The translations under genes and the position numbers were made by a program. The notes under the pieces were generated by a model. That model was not told where the DNA came from. It made no database searches and saw only the letters and a list, made by a program, of their open reading frames with translations. From HGM04593 sp045644465 (GTDB lineage: Bacteria; Bacteroidota; Bacteroidia; Bacteroidales; Bacteroidaceae), in the NCBI GenBank assembly GCA_045644465.1, contig JAZRGV010000006.1, positions 1 through 64,000 on the forward strand: a stretch of 64,000 nucleotides of DNA, given 5' to 3'. Shown in pieces: positions 8,221 to 16,741 of this stretch (positions are counted from its first letter, which is position 1; each line of letters opens with the position of its first letter).

Positions 8221-8511
8221 ATGAGACGAGGAGAAACAAAATCAATAGCAGAACTTGTGCGTGCGATGTGTCGCGAAGAGGGGCTTGAGACTCCTTTGAA
8301 CGAGTATCGCCTCATAAAGGCATGGTCGCAGGTGCTTGGCCCTGCTGTTCAGTCCTACACTAAAAATCTTCAGATACATAATCAGGTACTTTACGTAACA
8401 CTGACATCTTCGGTGTTGCGTCATGAGTTGTTGATGAACCGTAAGTCGCTTGTGCATAAATTGAATGAGTTTGTGAAGGCGCAGGTGATAACCGACATAG
8501 TCTTCCGATAA
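8221..8511 (+). CDS. dciA: DciA-like DUF721 protein
   Basis: Small protein (96 residues) of the DUF721/DciA family. Members act as DnaB helicase loaders or operators in bacteria lacking DnaC/DnaI. The start is the ATG at 8221 (MRRGETKSIAELVRAM); an in-frame ATG at 8194 adds nine unlikely residues. The characteristic KAWSQVLGPAVQSYTKNL segment is followed by a beta-strand pair (LYVTLTSSVLRHELLMN), as in the KH-like DciA core. The short C-terminal tail ends in ITDIVFR. Its place directly downstream of recF supports a replication role. A small hairpin (GACGC/GCGTC near 8188-8200) just upstream could terminate recF transcripts in part. Confidence 0.85.
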   Translation: MRRGETKSIAELVRAMCREEGLETPLNEYRLIKAWSQVLGPAVQSYTKNLQIHNQVLYVTLTSSVLRHELLMNRKSLVHKLNEFVKAQVITDIVFR

Positions 8512-8541
8512 TCTTTGTGAACATAATTACTTTTTGGCGGT

Positions 8542-8577
8542 TTAGATATTAATTCCTGTTTGTGTAATAATATCTAA
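8542..8577 (+). promoter_or_regulatory. 10-bp perfect inverted repeat before nucleoside-type permease
   Basis: TTAGATATTA (8542-8551) and TAATATCTAA (8568-8577) are exact reverse complements separated by 16 bases, ending 11 bases before the ATG at 8589. It could be an operator for a dimeric regulator or an RNA hairpin near the start codon. No T-tract follows, so it is not a simple terminator. Confidence 0.45.
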
Positions 8578-8588
8578 TCAATACTTTT

Positions 8589-9851
8589 ATGCAGAATTCT
8601 AATATGAAATTAAGGCTTGTCCTTTTGAGTTTCTTGCAGTTTGCTATCTGGGGTGCATACCTCACTTCTATGGGACGTTATCTTGGTGGTTATGGCCTTG
8701 GAATGAATATAGGCTGGTTCTATTCGGTGCAAGGTATCGTCTCTATCTTTATGCCGGCAGTAATGGGTGTCGTTGCCGACCGATGGGTTCCTGCGCAGCG
8801 TCTGCTGGCTTTCTGCCATGCTTTGGCTGCTGTGTTTATGTGCATAACAGGCTATATAGGTATGGTGGAGGGCTACGATGTGGAGTTCAACGATATCTTC
8901 TGGACCTATACCGCGAGTGTGGCGTTCTATATGCCTACGCTTGCTCTGTCGAACTCGGTCTCATATACCTCCCTCGAACGGGCCGGCCTCGATACAGTAA
9001 AGACTTTTCCTACTATACGTGTATTTGGGACGGTGGGTTTCATCGTTTCTATGCTGCTTGTCGATTATACCGGTTTTCAGAATAACTACAACCAATTCTT
9101 TGCTTCGGCAATATGGGGCGGTGTGCTGGCTCTCTATTCGTTGACGTTGCCGCATTGTCCGGTGAACGGTGCAGGCGAAAGACGTTCGCTTGTTTCGGTC
9201 TTCGGTCTTGATGCCTTCAGGCTCTTCGCAAAAAAGCGTATGGCGGTGTTTTTCATCTTCTCTATGCTTCTTGGTGTGGCGTTGCAGATATCCAACGGAT
9301 ATGCCAATCCTTATATAAGTAGCTTTGGCGATTTCCCCGAATATGCGGGTACATTTGCTGTGGAGCACACAAATGTGCTTATATCTCTGTCGCAGATTTC
9401 CGAGACACTGTGTATTCTTCTTATTCCGTATTTTCTGAACAAATATGGAATAAAGAGGGTGATGCTGCTTGCTATGATAGCGTGGGTCCTTCGTTTCTTG
9501 TTCTTTGCTGTGGGTAACCCTGCTGTGCCGGGTGTTTTCTTCTTTATTATGTCGATGCTTGTCTATGGCGTGGCATTCGATTTCTTCAACATCTCGGGGT
9601 CGCTATTTGTAAATAAAGAGGTACCCGAGAGCATGCGTTCGGGAGCGCAGGGTTTGTTTATGCTAATGACAAATGGCCTTGGTGCATCAATCGGTATCAT
9701 TGTTGCACAGGAGATAGTAAACTTTTTTACACAAAATCAGCTATATTTTGAGGGATGGTCAACAGTTTGGTGTATCTTTGCAGGGTACTCGCTTCTGTTA
9801 GCGGTTCTGTTTGCATTTGTTTTTAAAGAGAAAAGTATAAAAAATGGTTGA
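8589..9851 (+). CDS. MFS transporter, nucleoside:H+ symporter (NupG/XapB) type
   Basis: Inner-membrane permease of 420 residues with about 12 hydrophobic segments. The start (MKLRLVLLSFLQFAIWGAYL), the loop GVVADRWVPAQRLLAFCH after the second helices, and RVFGTVGFIVSM near 145 fit the nucleoside:proton symporter group of the major facilitator superfamily. Members import purine and pyrimidine nucleosides; the exact substrate here is unproven. ATG codons at 8589 and 8604 are both possible starts. Its end overlaps the start of the DUF151 gene by 8 bases, so it belongs to the operon running on to the DUF3256 gene. The inverted repeat at 8542-8577 is the only visible control signal. Confidence 0.88.
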   Translation: MQNSNMKLRLVLLSFLQFAIWGAYLTSMGRYLGGYGLGMNIGWFYSVQGIVSIFMPAVMGVVADRWVPAQRLLAFCHALAAVFMCITGYIGMVEGYDVEFNDIFWTYTASVAFYMPTLALSNSVSYTSLERAGLDTVKTFPTIRVFGTVGFIVSMLLVDYTGFQNNYNQFFASAIWGGVLALYSLTLPHCPVNGAGERRSLVSVFGLDAFRLFAKKRMAVFFIFSMLLGVALQISNGYANPYISSFGDFPEYAGTFAVEHTNVLISLSQISETLCILLIPYFLNKYGIKRVMLLAMIAWVLRFLFFAVGNPAVPGVFFFIMSMLVYGVAFDFFNISGSLFVNKEVPESMRSGAQGLFMLMTNGLGASIGIIVAQEIVNFFTQNQLYFEGWSTVWCIFAGYSLLLAVLFAFVFKEKSIKNG

Positions 9852-10419
9852 ACTTGTTGTTTCCGACATCATGTCGAAGGTTTCCGACCATCGCGCCCAT
9901 GTGCTTGTGTTGCAGGAGAAGGATGGGCTGCGAAAAATAATTGTTGCTTTGGGCATGCTCGAGGCGCAGGCCATTGCTTTTGCTATGCGCGGAGTGGATG
10001 TGGGTCGTCCTTTGACGCACGATCTCTTCGGGGCGTTAACGGCAGCTTTTGGTATAGAGCTTCAGTATGTGCTGATAGACCGCATCGATGACGGAACCTT
10101 CTATTCGGTGCTGCACTATGCAAAGGATGGGGAGTGTGTGCGTGTCGATTCGCGTACCAGCGATGCAATAGCCATTGCATTGAGAGCGAAGGCTCCGGTG
10201 TTCATCAGCGAGGAGCTGTTGAACCGCATGTGCATACGTGACGAACAGAATGGTGCAATATCAATACCCATTACGGCTGCCGATGAGGGGACACTGCGTG
10301 CAGCAATGGAAAATGCCGTAAAAGATGAGAACTATGAGTTGGCGATGAAACTAAAGGAGGAGATCGATTCGCGTCATAACAGGGGTGCTGCAGAAATGAA
10401 AAACACAAAAGAAGAATAA
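9844..10419 (+). CDS. bifunctional nuclease family protein (DUF151/BFN domain)
   Basis: Protein of 191 residues. The DUF151 domain occupies about residues 1-135 (HVLVLQEKDGLRKIIVALG, EAQAIAFAMRGV, RPLTHDLFGAL, DSRTSDAIAIALRAKAPVF). A C-terminal UvrB/UvrC-like motif follows (MENAVKDENYELAMKLKEEI, about 157-176), the usual two-part build in Bacteroidota. Plant and mycobacterial relatives have been described as nucleases, but bacterial function is poorly settled. Its start overlaps the transporter gene by 8 bases and rsmE begins 1 base after its stop, so translation is tightly coupled. Confidence 0.9.
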   Translation: MVELVVSDIMSKVSDHRAHVLVLQEKDGLRKIIVALGMLEAQAIAFAMRGVDVGRPLTHDLFGALTAAFGIELQYVLIDRIDDGTFYSVLHYAKDGECVRVDSRTSDAIAIALRAKAPVFISEELLNRMCIRDEQNGAISIPITAADEGTLRAAMENAVKDENYELAMKLKEEIDSRHNRGAAEMKNTKEE

Positions 10420-10420
10420 G

Positions 10421-11122
10421 ATGGCTCTATTTTATGTACCTGATATAGCGGAGCGTTGGGAACTCTCGGAAGAGGAGGCTGCTCACGCTCTTCGTGTGTT
10501 GCGCCTCTCTATAGGTGCTGAACTTGAGATAACCGATGGCAAGGGAAACCTGTATAAGGCTGTTATCAGCTCTATCGCCGGCAAGCATTGCTATGTCGAG
10601 GCAAAGGAGGTACTTCCAATGCCAAAAGGGTGGAACGGAAACATACATATCGCTGTTGCTCCAACAAAGAATATGGACCGCATAGAGTGGTTTGCCGAGA
10701 AGGCTACCGAGATTGGTCTTGATGCGCTTACATTTGTCAACTGCCGTTTCTCGGAACGTAAGGTGATAAAGACCGAACGCGTGGAGCGTATTGTGGTATC
10801 GGCAATGAAGCAGTCTTTAAAATACAGCAAGCCTGTGGTCGATGAGATGGTCGATTTCAAGAAGTTTATCTCGCAGGAACGCTCTGGTGAGAAATATATA
10901 GCACACTGCTACGATGGTGAGAAGAATATGCTGAAGGATATACACCAGGCTGGTTGCGATGCTACGGTGCTCATTGGTCCCGAGGGTGACTTCAGCCCCG
11001 AGGAGGTGAAAATGGCTATGGAGGCCGGTTACAAGCCGGTGAGTCTTGGCAATTCGCGTCTGCGCACCGAAACAGCGGCTCTTGCGGCTTGCCACATATT
11101 AATGCTCAAGAACGAGAAGTGA
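10421..11122 (+). CDS. rsmE: 16S rRNA (uracil-1498-N3)-methyltransferase RsmE
   Basis: SPOUT-class methyltransferase that uses S-adenosylmethionine to methylate U1498 of 16S rRNA in the assembled 30S subunit. It is 233 residues with an N-terminal PUA-like domain (EEAAHALRVLRLSIGAELEI) and a knotted C-terminal domain: FAEKATEIGLDAL, LIGPEGDFSPEEV and SLGNSRLRTETAALAA are diagnostic. Its stop TGA shares its last base with the truA ATG, so the two are translationally coupled. Confidence 0.96.
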   Translation: MALFYVPDIAERWELSEEEAAHALRVLRLSIGAELEITDGKGNLYKAVISSIAGKHCYVEAKEVLPMPKGWNGNIHIAVAPTKNMDRIEWFAEKATEIGLDALTFVNCRFSERKVIKTERVERIVVSAMKQSLKYSKPVVDEMVDFKKFISQERSGEKYIAHCYDGEKNMLKDIHQAGCDATVLIGPEGDFSPEEVKMAMEAGYKPVSLGNSRLRTETAALAACHILMLKNEK

Positions 11123-11871
11123 TGTTCCGCTATTTCATATATTTCTCATACGATGGTGCTGCCTATCATGGCTGGCAGGTTCAGCCTAATGCCGTTACTG
11201 TGCAGCAGGTGATGGAAGAGGCTCTTGCCAAACTGGTACGTGTGCCTGTTTCTCTGGTGGGTGCGGGACGCACCGATGCCGGTGTCAATGCTTCGTGTAT
11301 GGTGGCACATGCCGATTTCCCAAATGAAATCGATGTGCAGCAGATGGTATATAAACTTAATAAAATTCTTCCTCCCGATATAGCGGTGAACAATATACGT
11401 CGTGTGAAAGATGATGCTCACGCACGTTTCGATGCGCTGTCGAGACGCTATAACTACAGGGTGATAACGGCAAAGAGTCCTTTCTCAAGGCGTTATGCGT
11501 GTCGTGTTATGCCTGGCATCGATTTCGACGCAATGAATCGTGCAGCTGAGATACTGTATGAATATACCGATTTCACAAGCTTCAGCAAGCTACACACCGA
11601 TGTAAAGACAAACAACTGCAAGGTAACATATGCCGCATGGCGACAGGTGGCCGCGAATGAATGGCTCTTTGAGATTGAGGCCGACCGTTTCTTGCGTAAT
11701 ATGGTGCGTGCCATAGTGGGAACACTGTTGCTCGTGGGGCGTGGCAAGATGACTCTCGACGGTTTTCGTGCTGTCATCGAGAACAAGGCGCGTGGCGAGG
11801 CTGGTGACTCGGCAATGGGCGAGGCACTCTTTCTTGTGGGTGTTGAATATCCTGAATCGTTGTTCCTATGA
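11122..11871 (+). CDS. truA: tRNA pseudouridine(38-40) synthase TruA
   Basis: Converts uridines 38, 39 and 40 of the tRNA anticodon stem to pseudouridine. It is 249 residues. FSYDGAAYHGWQVQPN opens the protein, and GAGRTDAG carries the catalytic Asp at residue 52. FRARF-type (DAHARFDALSRRYNY) and RFLRNMVRAIVGTLL blocks follow. I place the start at 11122, in a TGATG junction with rsmE, because it gives the standard N-terminus MFRYFIYFSYDG. The in-frame ATG at 11089 would overlap rsmE and add eleven unrelated residues. Confidence 0.96.
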   Translation: MFRYFIYFSYDGAAYHGWQVQPNAVTVQQVMEEALAKLVRVPVSLVGAGRTDAGVNASCMVAHADFPNEIDVQQMVYKLNKILPPDIAVNNIRRVKDDAHARFDALSRRYNYRVITAKSPFSRRYACRVMPGIDFDAMNRAAEILYEYTDFTSFSKLHTDVKTNNCKVTYAAWRQVAANEWLFEIEADRFLRNMVRAIVGTLLLVGRGKMTLDGFRAVIENKARGEAGDSAMGEALFLVGVEYPESLFL

Positions 11872-12767
11872 TGTGGGTTGCGCTTGCTTTTATGTCGGCA
11901 GCACTGCTTGGCTGCTACGATTTCTTCAAAAAGGTTTCGCTGAAAGATAACTCTGTCATAGCAGTGCTTTTCCTTAACACTCTGTTCTCGGCACTGCTCT
12001 TCTCGCCGTTTATAGTGTTATCGCATCTTGGAGTAATAACCGACGGTTCATTCTATGTACCCAAGGTGGGGCTGCACACACATCTGCTTCTTCTGCTTAA
12101 GGCTGTCATCGTGCTGTCGTCGTGGCTGTGTGGATATATAGGCATAAAACATCTTCCCATAACCATTGTGTCGCCCATACAATCGACACGTCCTGTGCTG
12201 GTGTTGCTTGGAGCGTTGCTGCTTTTTGGTGAGACACTGAACGGCTATCAATGGACAGGTGTCATCATTGCTGTGGTATCTGTATTTCTTTTGAGCCGTA
12301 GTGGCAAACGCGAGGGTATAGACTTTACCTCTAATCGCTGGGTGTTGTTTGTGGCATTGGCCGCTCTGTTCGGCGCTGTCAGTGCGTTGTACGACAAATA
12401 CCTTATGCGCTCGCTCGAACCAATATTGGTGCAGTCGTGGTTCAATATCTACCAGTGCATGCTTATGGGTTGTTTGGGGGTGCTGTTGAATTTGTTCTCA
12501 TCTGCGCAACGTGGCAAGAAATTTCATTGGAGCTGGGCTATTCCCATGATTTCGCTTTTCTTGGGATTTGCCGATTTCTGCTATTTCTCCTCTTTGGCAC
12601 AGGATGGTGCTCTAATAGCTGTTGTGTCTATGATTAGACGCGGAAGCGTTGTCGTTTCGTTTGCTTTTGGTGCATTGCTGTTGCACGAGAAAAACCTGAA
12701 ACAGAAAGCTTTTGACATTGTTTTGATTTTAATAGGATTATTCTTCTTATATTTGGGCTCGAAATGA
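11868..12767 (+). CDS. EamA-family (drug/metabolite superfamily) permease
   Basis: Inner-membrane protein of 299 residues with about ten hydrophobic helices arranged as two EamA repeats. The first repeat ends in the PIQSTRPVLVLLGALLLFGE block; the second contains AALFGAVSALYDKYLMR and SMIRRGSVVVSFAFGALLLHE. The substrate cannot be told; relatives export metabolites or amino acids. Start and stop overlap truA and the DUF3256 gene by 4 bases each (ATGA junctions), so it lies inside a compact operon. Confidence 0.88.
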   Translation: MMWVALAFMSAALLGCYDFFKKVSLKDNSVIAVLFLNTLFSALLFSPFIVLSHLGVITDGSFYVPKVGLHTHLLLLLKAVIVLSSWLCGYIGIKHLPITIVSPIQSTRPVLVLLGALLLFGETLNGYQWTGVIIAVVSVFLLSRSGKREGIDFTSNRWVLFVALAALFGAVSALYDKYLMRSLEPILVQSWFNIYQCMLMGCLGVLLNLFSSAQRGKKFHWSWAIPMISLFLGFADFCYFSSLAQDGALIAVVSMIRRGSVVVSFAFGALLLHEKNLKQKAFDIVLILIGLFFLYLGSK

Positions 12768-13375
12768 GAAAATTGCTGTTTATATTACTATTTGTGTGCG
12801 GTGTGTTCTCAACTGCTGCAGCACAGGATATGCGCACTCTGTTTATGGACGCGCCCGATGAGGTGTTGCCTCTGCTGCCACGCAATGCGCGTGCCGACTG
12901 CATAGACCTGGTTGATGCCGGAATGTCCTATCCTGTTACAAACCTTCTCGGAGGCAAGTCAACGCTCAAGGTGCTCACCAATGACTATCTGCTGTTGCAA
13001 AGCACAGGTTCGTCGGTTGTGGAGATGAAACTCTTGCCATTCAAAGGTGGTTTTATAATATGTGTGGTGAAGAGTGTTTCGGCCGAAGCTACCGACAGTC
13101 GCATAGCTTTCTACGACAAGAGTTGGAGATTGTTGGATGCATCGCAGTTCTTTACAGCTCCGTCAATACGCGATTTCTTCACAACTCCCGACAGCAAGAT
13201 TCTTGATATATGCGATATGTATCTTGTGTCATTGAAACTGAATGAAGCCGATAATTATGTCGTTGCAGAATATACAATGCCCAATTATATGAACAACGAC
13301 GATGCCGAAAAGGTGCGTTCTCTGCTTAAGAATATTACCTATCGTTGGAGTGGCTCTGGCTTTGTCAAAGAGTGA
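12764..13375 (+). CDS. DUF3256 family secreted protein
   Basis: Protein of 203 residues with a signal peptide (MRKLLFILLFVCGVFSTAAAQ) and the Bacteroidales-specific DUF3256 fold. Characteristic are DMRTLFMDAPDEVLPLLPRN near the mature N-terminus and the closing NITYRWSGSGFVKE. Probable periplasmic protein; function not known for the family. It starts inside the end of the EamA permease gene and is the last gene of the plus-strand run. Its final 11 bases overlap the 3' end of the convergent capA-like gene, leaving no room for a conventional terminator. Confidence 0.82.
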   Translation: MRKLLFILLFVCGVFSTAAAQDMRTLFMDAPDEVLPLLPRNARADCIDLVDAGMSYPVTNLLGGKSTLKVLTNDYLLLQSTGSSVVEMKLLPFKGGFIICVVKSVSAEATDSRIAFYDKSWRLLDASQFFTAPSIRDFFTTPDSKILDICDMYLVSLKLNEADNYVVAEYTMPNYMNNDDAEKVRSLLKNITYRWSGSGFVKE

Positions 13376-14522
13376 TGCGAACCGAGTCGCTTTTCCACTC
13401 TCTTATTTCCCCCTTATTGTAATTCCTGAAAAGTTCTCTTGTATCGTTAAGGAACTGTTGCAGTCTGTTTTGTGCGTAGCTCCCCTTCGGACATTCCGTT
13501 GTAGACGCAGGCAATATTGTAAAATCTCTTTCTCCGTTACTTCTCTTTGGTGCAATCCAAGTGAGCATATACTCGAGCACTGCCACGCGTGTGTAGTTCA
13601 TTATTTTCCTCAGTTCCATCCTCACCATCATGCCGCCGTCGGTTCCGCGTAGCGACATGTTTGAAACCAGGTTGCCGGTAGAATACGCCACTGTGTGTTG
13701 GTCGGGGGTGTCGGGGTTTTCCCTTATCTCTATTGGCTGTATTATATGCGGGTGGTTACCAATGATATGGTCAACACCGTTCTCTATGAGCCAATGGCTC
13801 AGCTCCTGAACTCTTTTTGGTGCAATCCTTACATATTCGTCGCCCCAATGCATGCAAGCGATAATAACATCGGCTCCCTTGCTCTTTGCTTTGAATATGT
13901 CGTTTTCAATTGTTGGCTTGTCTATGAGGTTCACCACCATAGGCTCTGGAACGTTGTTGCCGTTTGTACTGTATGTGTAATTGAGTATGGCAATCTTTAT
14001 GCCGTTGCTCTCCATTATAAGAGGGTAGCGCTCTTCTCGTTCCTCGGCATTGCGATATACGCCGCAGTGGGCAATGTTCAACGAGTCGAGCAGGTCGAGT
14101 GTGTACATAGCACCTCTCTTGCCCTTGTCGAAGCAGTGGTTGTTGGCAAAGAGCACAACGTTGAATCCTGCATCGCGTATGGCATAAAGAAAACTGTCGG
14201 GGGCACAGAACGAAGGGTAACCGCTGAATCCGTTCTTGTATATGGGTGTCTCAAGGTTTGCTATGGCAAGGTCATTGCTTTTTATCTCCTTTGATATGTG
14301 GCGATACCAGTGCGAGTAGCTATATGTGCCGTCGTCCAGCCTTGCTGCGTCGAGCTGCTGTGCGTGCTGCATCACGTCGCCGGCGAAAATAACTCTGGCA
14401 CGTTGGAAAAAAGTATTGCTGTCCTGCGCCAAAGCTATATGTGGCATAGTGCAGAACAGCAATATTGCTATGATTACTCTTGCTCTCAAGGTGTTATTTG
14501 TAGATTTCTCGTTTTCCTGCAA
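13365..14522 (-). CDS. CapA family metallophosphoesterase-like protein
   Basis: Exported protein of 385 residues in the CapA/PgsA family (poly-gamma-glutamate capsule-type, calcineurin-like fold). A signal segment spans roughly residues 14-33. RVIFAGDVMQH, LAIANLETPI, VVLFANNHCFDKG, IACMHWGDEY and DHIIGNHPHIIQP supply the metal-binding residues of the phosphoesterase-like fold. Family members are linked to capsule polymer assembly, but no capsule genes lie nearby and the real substrate is unknown. Its start overlaps folD by 29 bases in another frame, and its 3' end overlaps the convergent DUF3256 gene by 11 bases. Confidence 0.88.
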   Translation of the reverse strand: MQENEKSTNNTLRARVIIAILLFCTMPHIALAQDSNTFFQRARVIFAGDVMQHAQQLDAARLDDGTYSYSHWYRHISKEIKSNDLAIANLETPIYKNGFSGYPSFCAPDSFLYAIRDAGFNVVLFANNHCFDKGKRGAMYTLDLLDSLNIAHCGVYRNAEEREERYPLIMESNGIKIAILNYTYSTNGNNVPEPMVVNLIDKPTIENDIFKAKSKGADVIIACMHWGDEYVRIAPKRVQELSHWLIENGVDHIIGNHPHIIQPIEIRENPDTPDQHTVAYSTGNLVSNMSLRGTDGGMMVRMELRKIMNYTRVAVLEYMLTWIAPKRSNGERDFTILPASTTECPKGSYAQNRLQQFLNDTRELFRNYNKGEIREWKSDSVRITL

Positions 14523-15375
14523 GCAGGGTATTCTTCATAAGCGATACGATGGTCATTGGGCCAACACCGCCCGGAACAGGAGTTATATATGAGCATTTTG
14601 GTGCAACATTGTCGAAATCGACATCACCGCACAGACGGAATCCGCTCTTGCGTGTAGCATCGGGAACGCGCGTCGTGCCCACGTCGATAACCACCGCACC
14701 CTCTTTTACCATATCTGCTTTAAGGAAGTGTGGCTGGCCAAGAGCCGCAATAATGATATCGGCCTGACGACACTCTTCGGCAATGTTCACTGTGTGGCTG
14801 TGGCACACTGTTACGGTAGCATCGCCCGGTGTGCTCTTCTGCATCATCAGGTTGGCCATTGGCTTGCCAACGATGTTGCTGCGTCCCAGAACAACACATT
14901 TCTTGCCTTTGGTGTCAATGTTGTATCGTGCGAGCAGTTCCATAATGCCGTTTGGTGTTGCCGAAAGGAAACATGGTAATCCAATGGCCAGACGACCTGC
15001 ATTTACAGGGTGAAAACCGTCAACATCCTTGCGGTAATCTATTGCCTCGGTAATCTTCTGCTCGTCGATATGCTTTGGAAGTGGCAACTGTACAATGAAT
15101 CCGTCAACATCGGGGTCGTTGTTCAGTTCCTCAACCTTGTTGAGAAGTTCCTCTTCGCTGATGCTTGACTCATAACGTATCAGTGTAGATGTAAATCCAC
15201 ACTCCTCGCACGACTTTACTTTGTTTGCAACGTATGTCTCGCTGCCTCCGTCGTGTCCAACGAGAATTGCTGCCAGATGAGGGCGTTTGCCACCATTGGC
15301 AATAATCTTTTCTACCTCTTCGGCAATCTCTTTTTTTATCTGTGCCGCAACGGCTTTCCCATCAATAAGTTGCAT
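14494..15375 (-). CDS. folD: bifunctional methylenetetrahydrofolate dehydrogenase/cyclohydrolase
   Basis: One-carbon enzyme of 293 residues. It oxidises 5,10-methylene-THF with NADP+ and hydrolyses the methenyl product to 10-formyl-THF. Conserved blocks: SETYVANKVKSCEECG with the catalytic Tyr/Lys pair, VDGFIVQLPLPKH, KDVDGFHPVN, VVLGRSNIVGKPMA for cofactor binding, and the signature TPVPGGVGPMT. It lies 12 bases downstream of ffh and overlaps capA, forming the middle of a four-gene minus-strand operon. Confidence 0.97.
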   Translation of the reverse strand: MQLIDGKAVAAQIKKEIAEEVEKIIANGGKRPHLAAILVGHDGGSETYVANKVKSCEECGFTSTLIRYESSISEEELLNKVEELNNDPDVDGFIVQLPLPKHIDEQKITEAIDYRKDVDGFHPVNAGRLAIGLPCFLSATPNGIMELLARYNIDTKGKKCVVLGRSNIVGKPMANLMMQKSTPGDATVTVCHSHTVNIAEECRQADIIIAALGQPHFLKADMVKEGAVVIDVGTTRVPDATRKSGFRLCGDVDFDNVAPKCSYITPVPGGVGPMTIVSLMKNTLLAGKREIYK

Positions 15376-15387
15376 TGTTGTAATGTT

Positions 15388-16719
15388 TTATCGTCTGAAC
15401 TTTGGCATCATGTTCATAATGTTACCCATCTTGCCTCCCGCAACGGTTTTCATGGTCTTGCGTATCTGCTCGAACTGTTTCATCAGGCGGTTCACATCCT
15501 GCATTGTTGTGCCGCTACCTCTTGCAATACGCTCCTTACGCGAGTTGTTGATGATATCGGGGTTTGCACGCTCCTTTGGTGTCATTGAACGAATGATGGC
15601 TTCAACGCCTTTGAATGCGTTATCGTCGATATCGAGGTCCTTTACAGCCTTTCCTAATCCCGGAATCATAGCCATAAGGTCCTTTATGTTACCCATCTTC
15701 TTTATCTGTTCAATCTGTCCAAGGAAGTCGTTGAAGTCGAACTGGTTGCGTGCAAGCTTGCGTTGTAGTTTCTTTGCCTCTTCCTCGTCGAATTGCTCTT
15801 GCGCACGCTCAACAAGTGAAACAACGTCGCCCATACCCAATATACGGTCGGCCATACGACTGGGGTGGAACTGGTCTATAGCCTCCATCTTCTCACCTGT
15901 ACCGATGAACTTGATAGGCTTGGTCACAACGGTGCGTATTGACAAAGCTGCACCACCGCGTGTATCGCCATCGAGCTTGGTGAGGATAACACCGGTGAAG
16001 TCGAGGCGGTCGTTGAACTCCTTGGCTGTGTTAACAGCATCCTGACCGGTCATTGAGTCAACAACAAAGAGTGTCTCTGTTGGATTAACAGCCTCTTTTA
16101 TGGCTGCTATCTCGTTCATCATCTCCTCGTCAACGGCAAGACGGCCGGCGGTATCGATGATTACAAGGTTATAGCTTTTTGCTTTTGCCTCTTTAATGGC
16201 ATTGAGTGCAATCTGAACAGGGTCTTTGCTTTCGGGCTCGCTATATACAGGTATTCCTATCTGCTCGCCCAAAACCTTCAGCTGGTCGATAGCTGCAGGG
16301 CGATAAACGTCGCATGCAACCAACAGTGGGTTACGGTTCTTCTTTTTCTTAAGGTAGTTGGCAAGTTTTGAAGAGAATGTTGTTTTACCGCTACCTTGAA
16401 GACCCGACATAAGAATCACCGCGGGGTGTCCTTCGTAGTTTATCTCGGCAGTCTCGCCACCCATAAGGGTTGTAAGCTCGTCGTGTACAATCTTCACCAT
16501 CAACTGGCTTGGATGAATAGAGTTGAGCACGTTCTGTCCAATGGCCTTGTTCTTTACTGTGTCGGTAAAGGTCTTGGCTACTTTGTAGTTTACGTCGGCG
16601 TCGAGCAACGCTTTGCGTACATCCTTAAGAGTCTCGGCGACGTTTACCTCGGTAATGCGTCCTTCACCCTTAAGTATCTTGAATGAGCGTTCCAGACGCT
16701 CGCTTAAGTTTTCAAACAT
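15388..16719 (-). CDS. ffh: signal recognition particle protein Ffh
   Basis: SRP54-type GTPase that binds 4.5S RNA and signal sequences and docks with FtsY for co-translational insertion. It has 443 residues. An N domain comes first, then the G domain with GLQGSGKTTFSSKLA, DVYRPAAIDQL, IDTAGRLAVDEEMM and TKLDGDTRGGAALS. The M domain follows, with SGTTMQDVNRLMKQFEQ and a Met-rich tail ending MMPKFRR. It sits 22 bases after the DUF4831 gene. Confidence 0.97.
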   Translation of the reverse strand: MFENLSERLERSFKILKGEGRITEVNVAETLKDVRKALLDADVNYKVAKTFTDTVKNKAIGQNVLNSIHPSQLMVKIVHDELTTLMGGETAEINYEGHPAVILMSGLQGSGKTTFSSKLANYLKKKKNRNPLLVACDVYRPAAIDQLKVLGEQIGIPVYSEPESKDPVQIALNAIKEAKAKSYNLVIIDTAGRLAVDEEMMNEIAAIKEAVNPTETLFVVDSMTGQDAVNTAKEFNDRLDFTGVILTKLDGDTRGGAALSIRTVVTKPIKFIGTGEKMEAIDQFHPSRMADRILGMGDVVSLVERAQEQFDEEEAKKLQRKLARNQFDFNDFLGQIEQIKKMGNIKDLMAMIPGLGKAVKDLDIDDNAFKGVEAIIRSMTPKERANPDIINNSRKERIARGSGTTMQDVNRLMKQFEQIRKTMKTVAGGKMGNIMNMMPKFRR

Positions 16720-16741
16720 CTTGTTCTAATATTTTATATTG

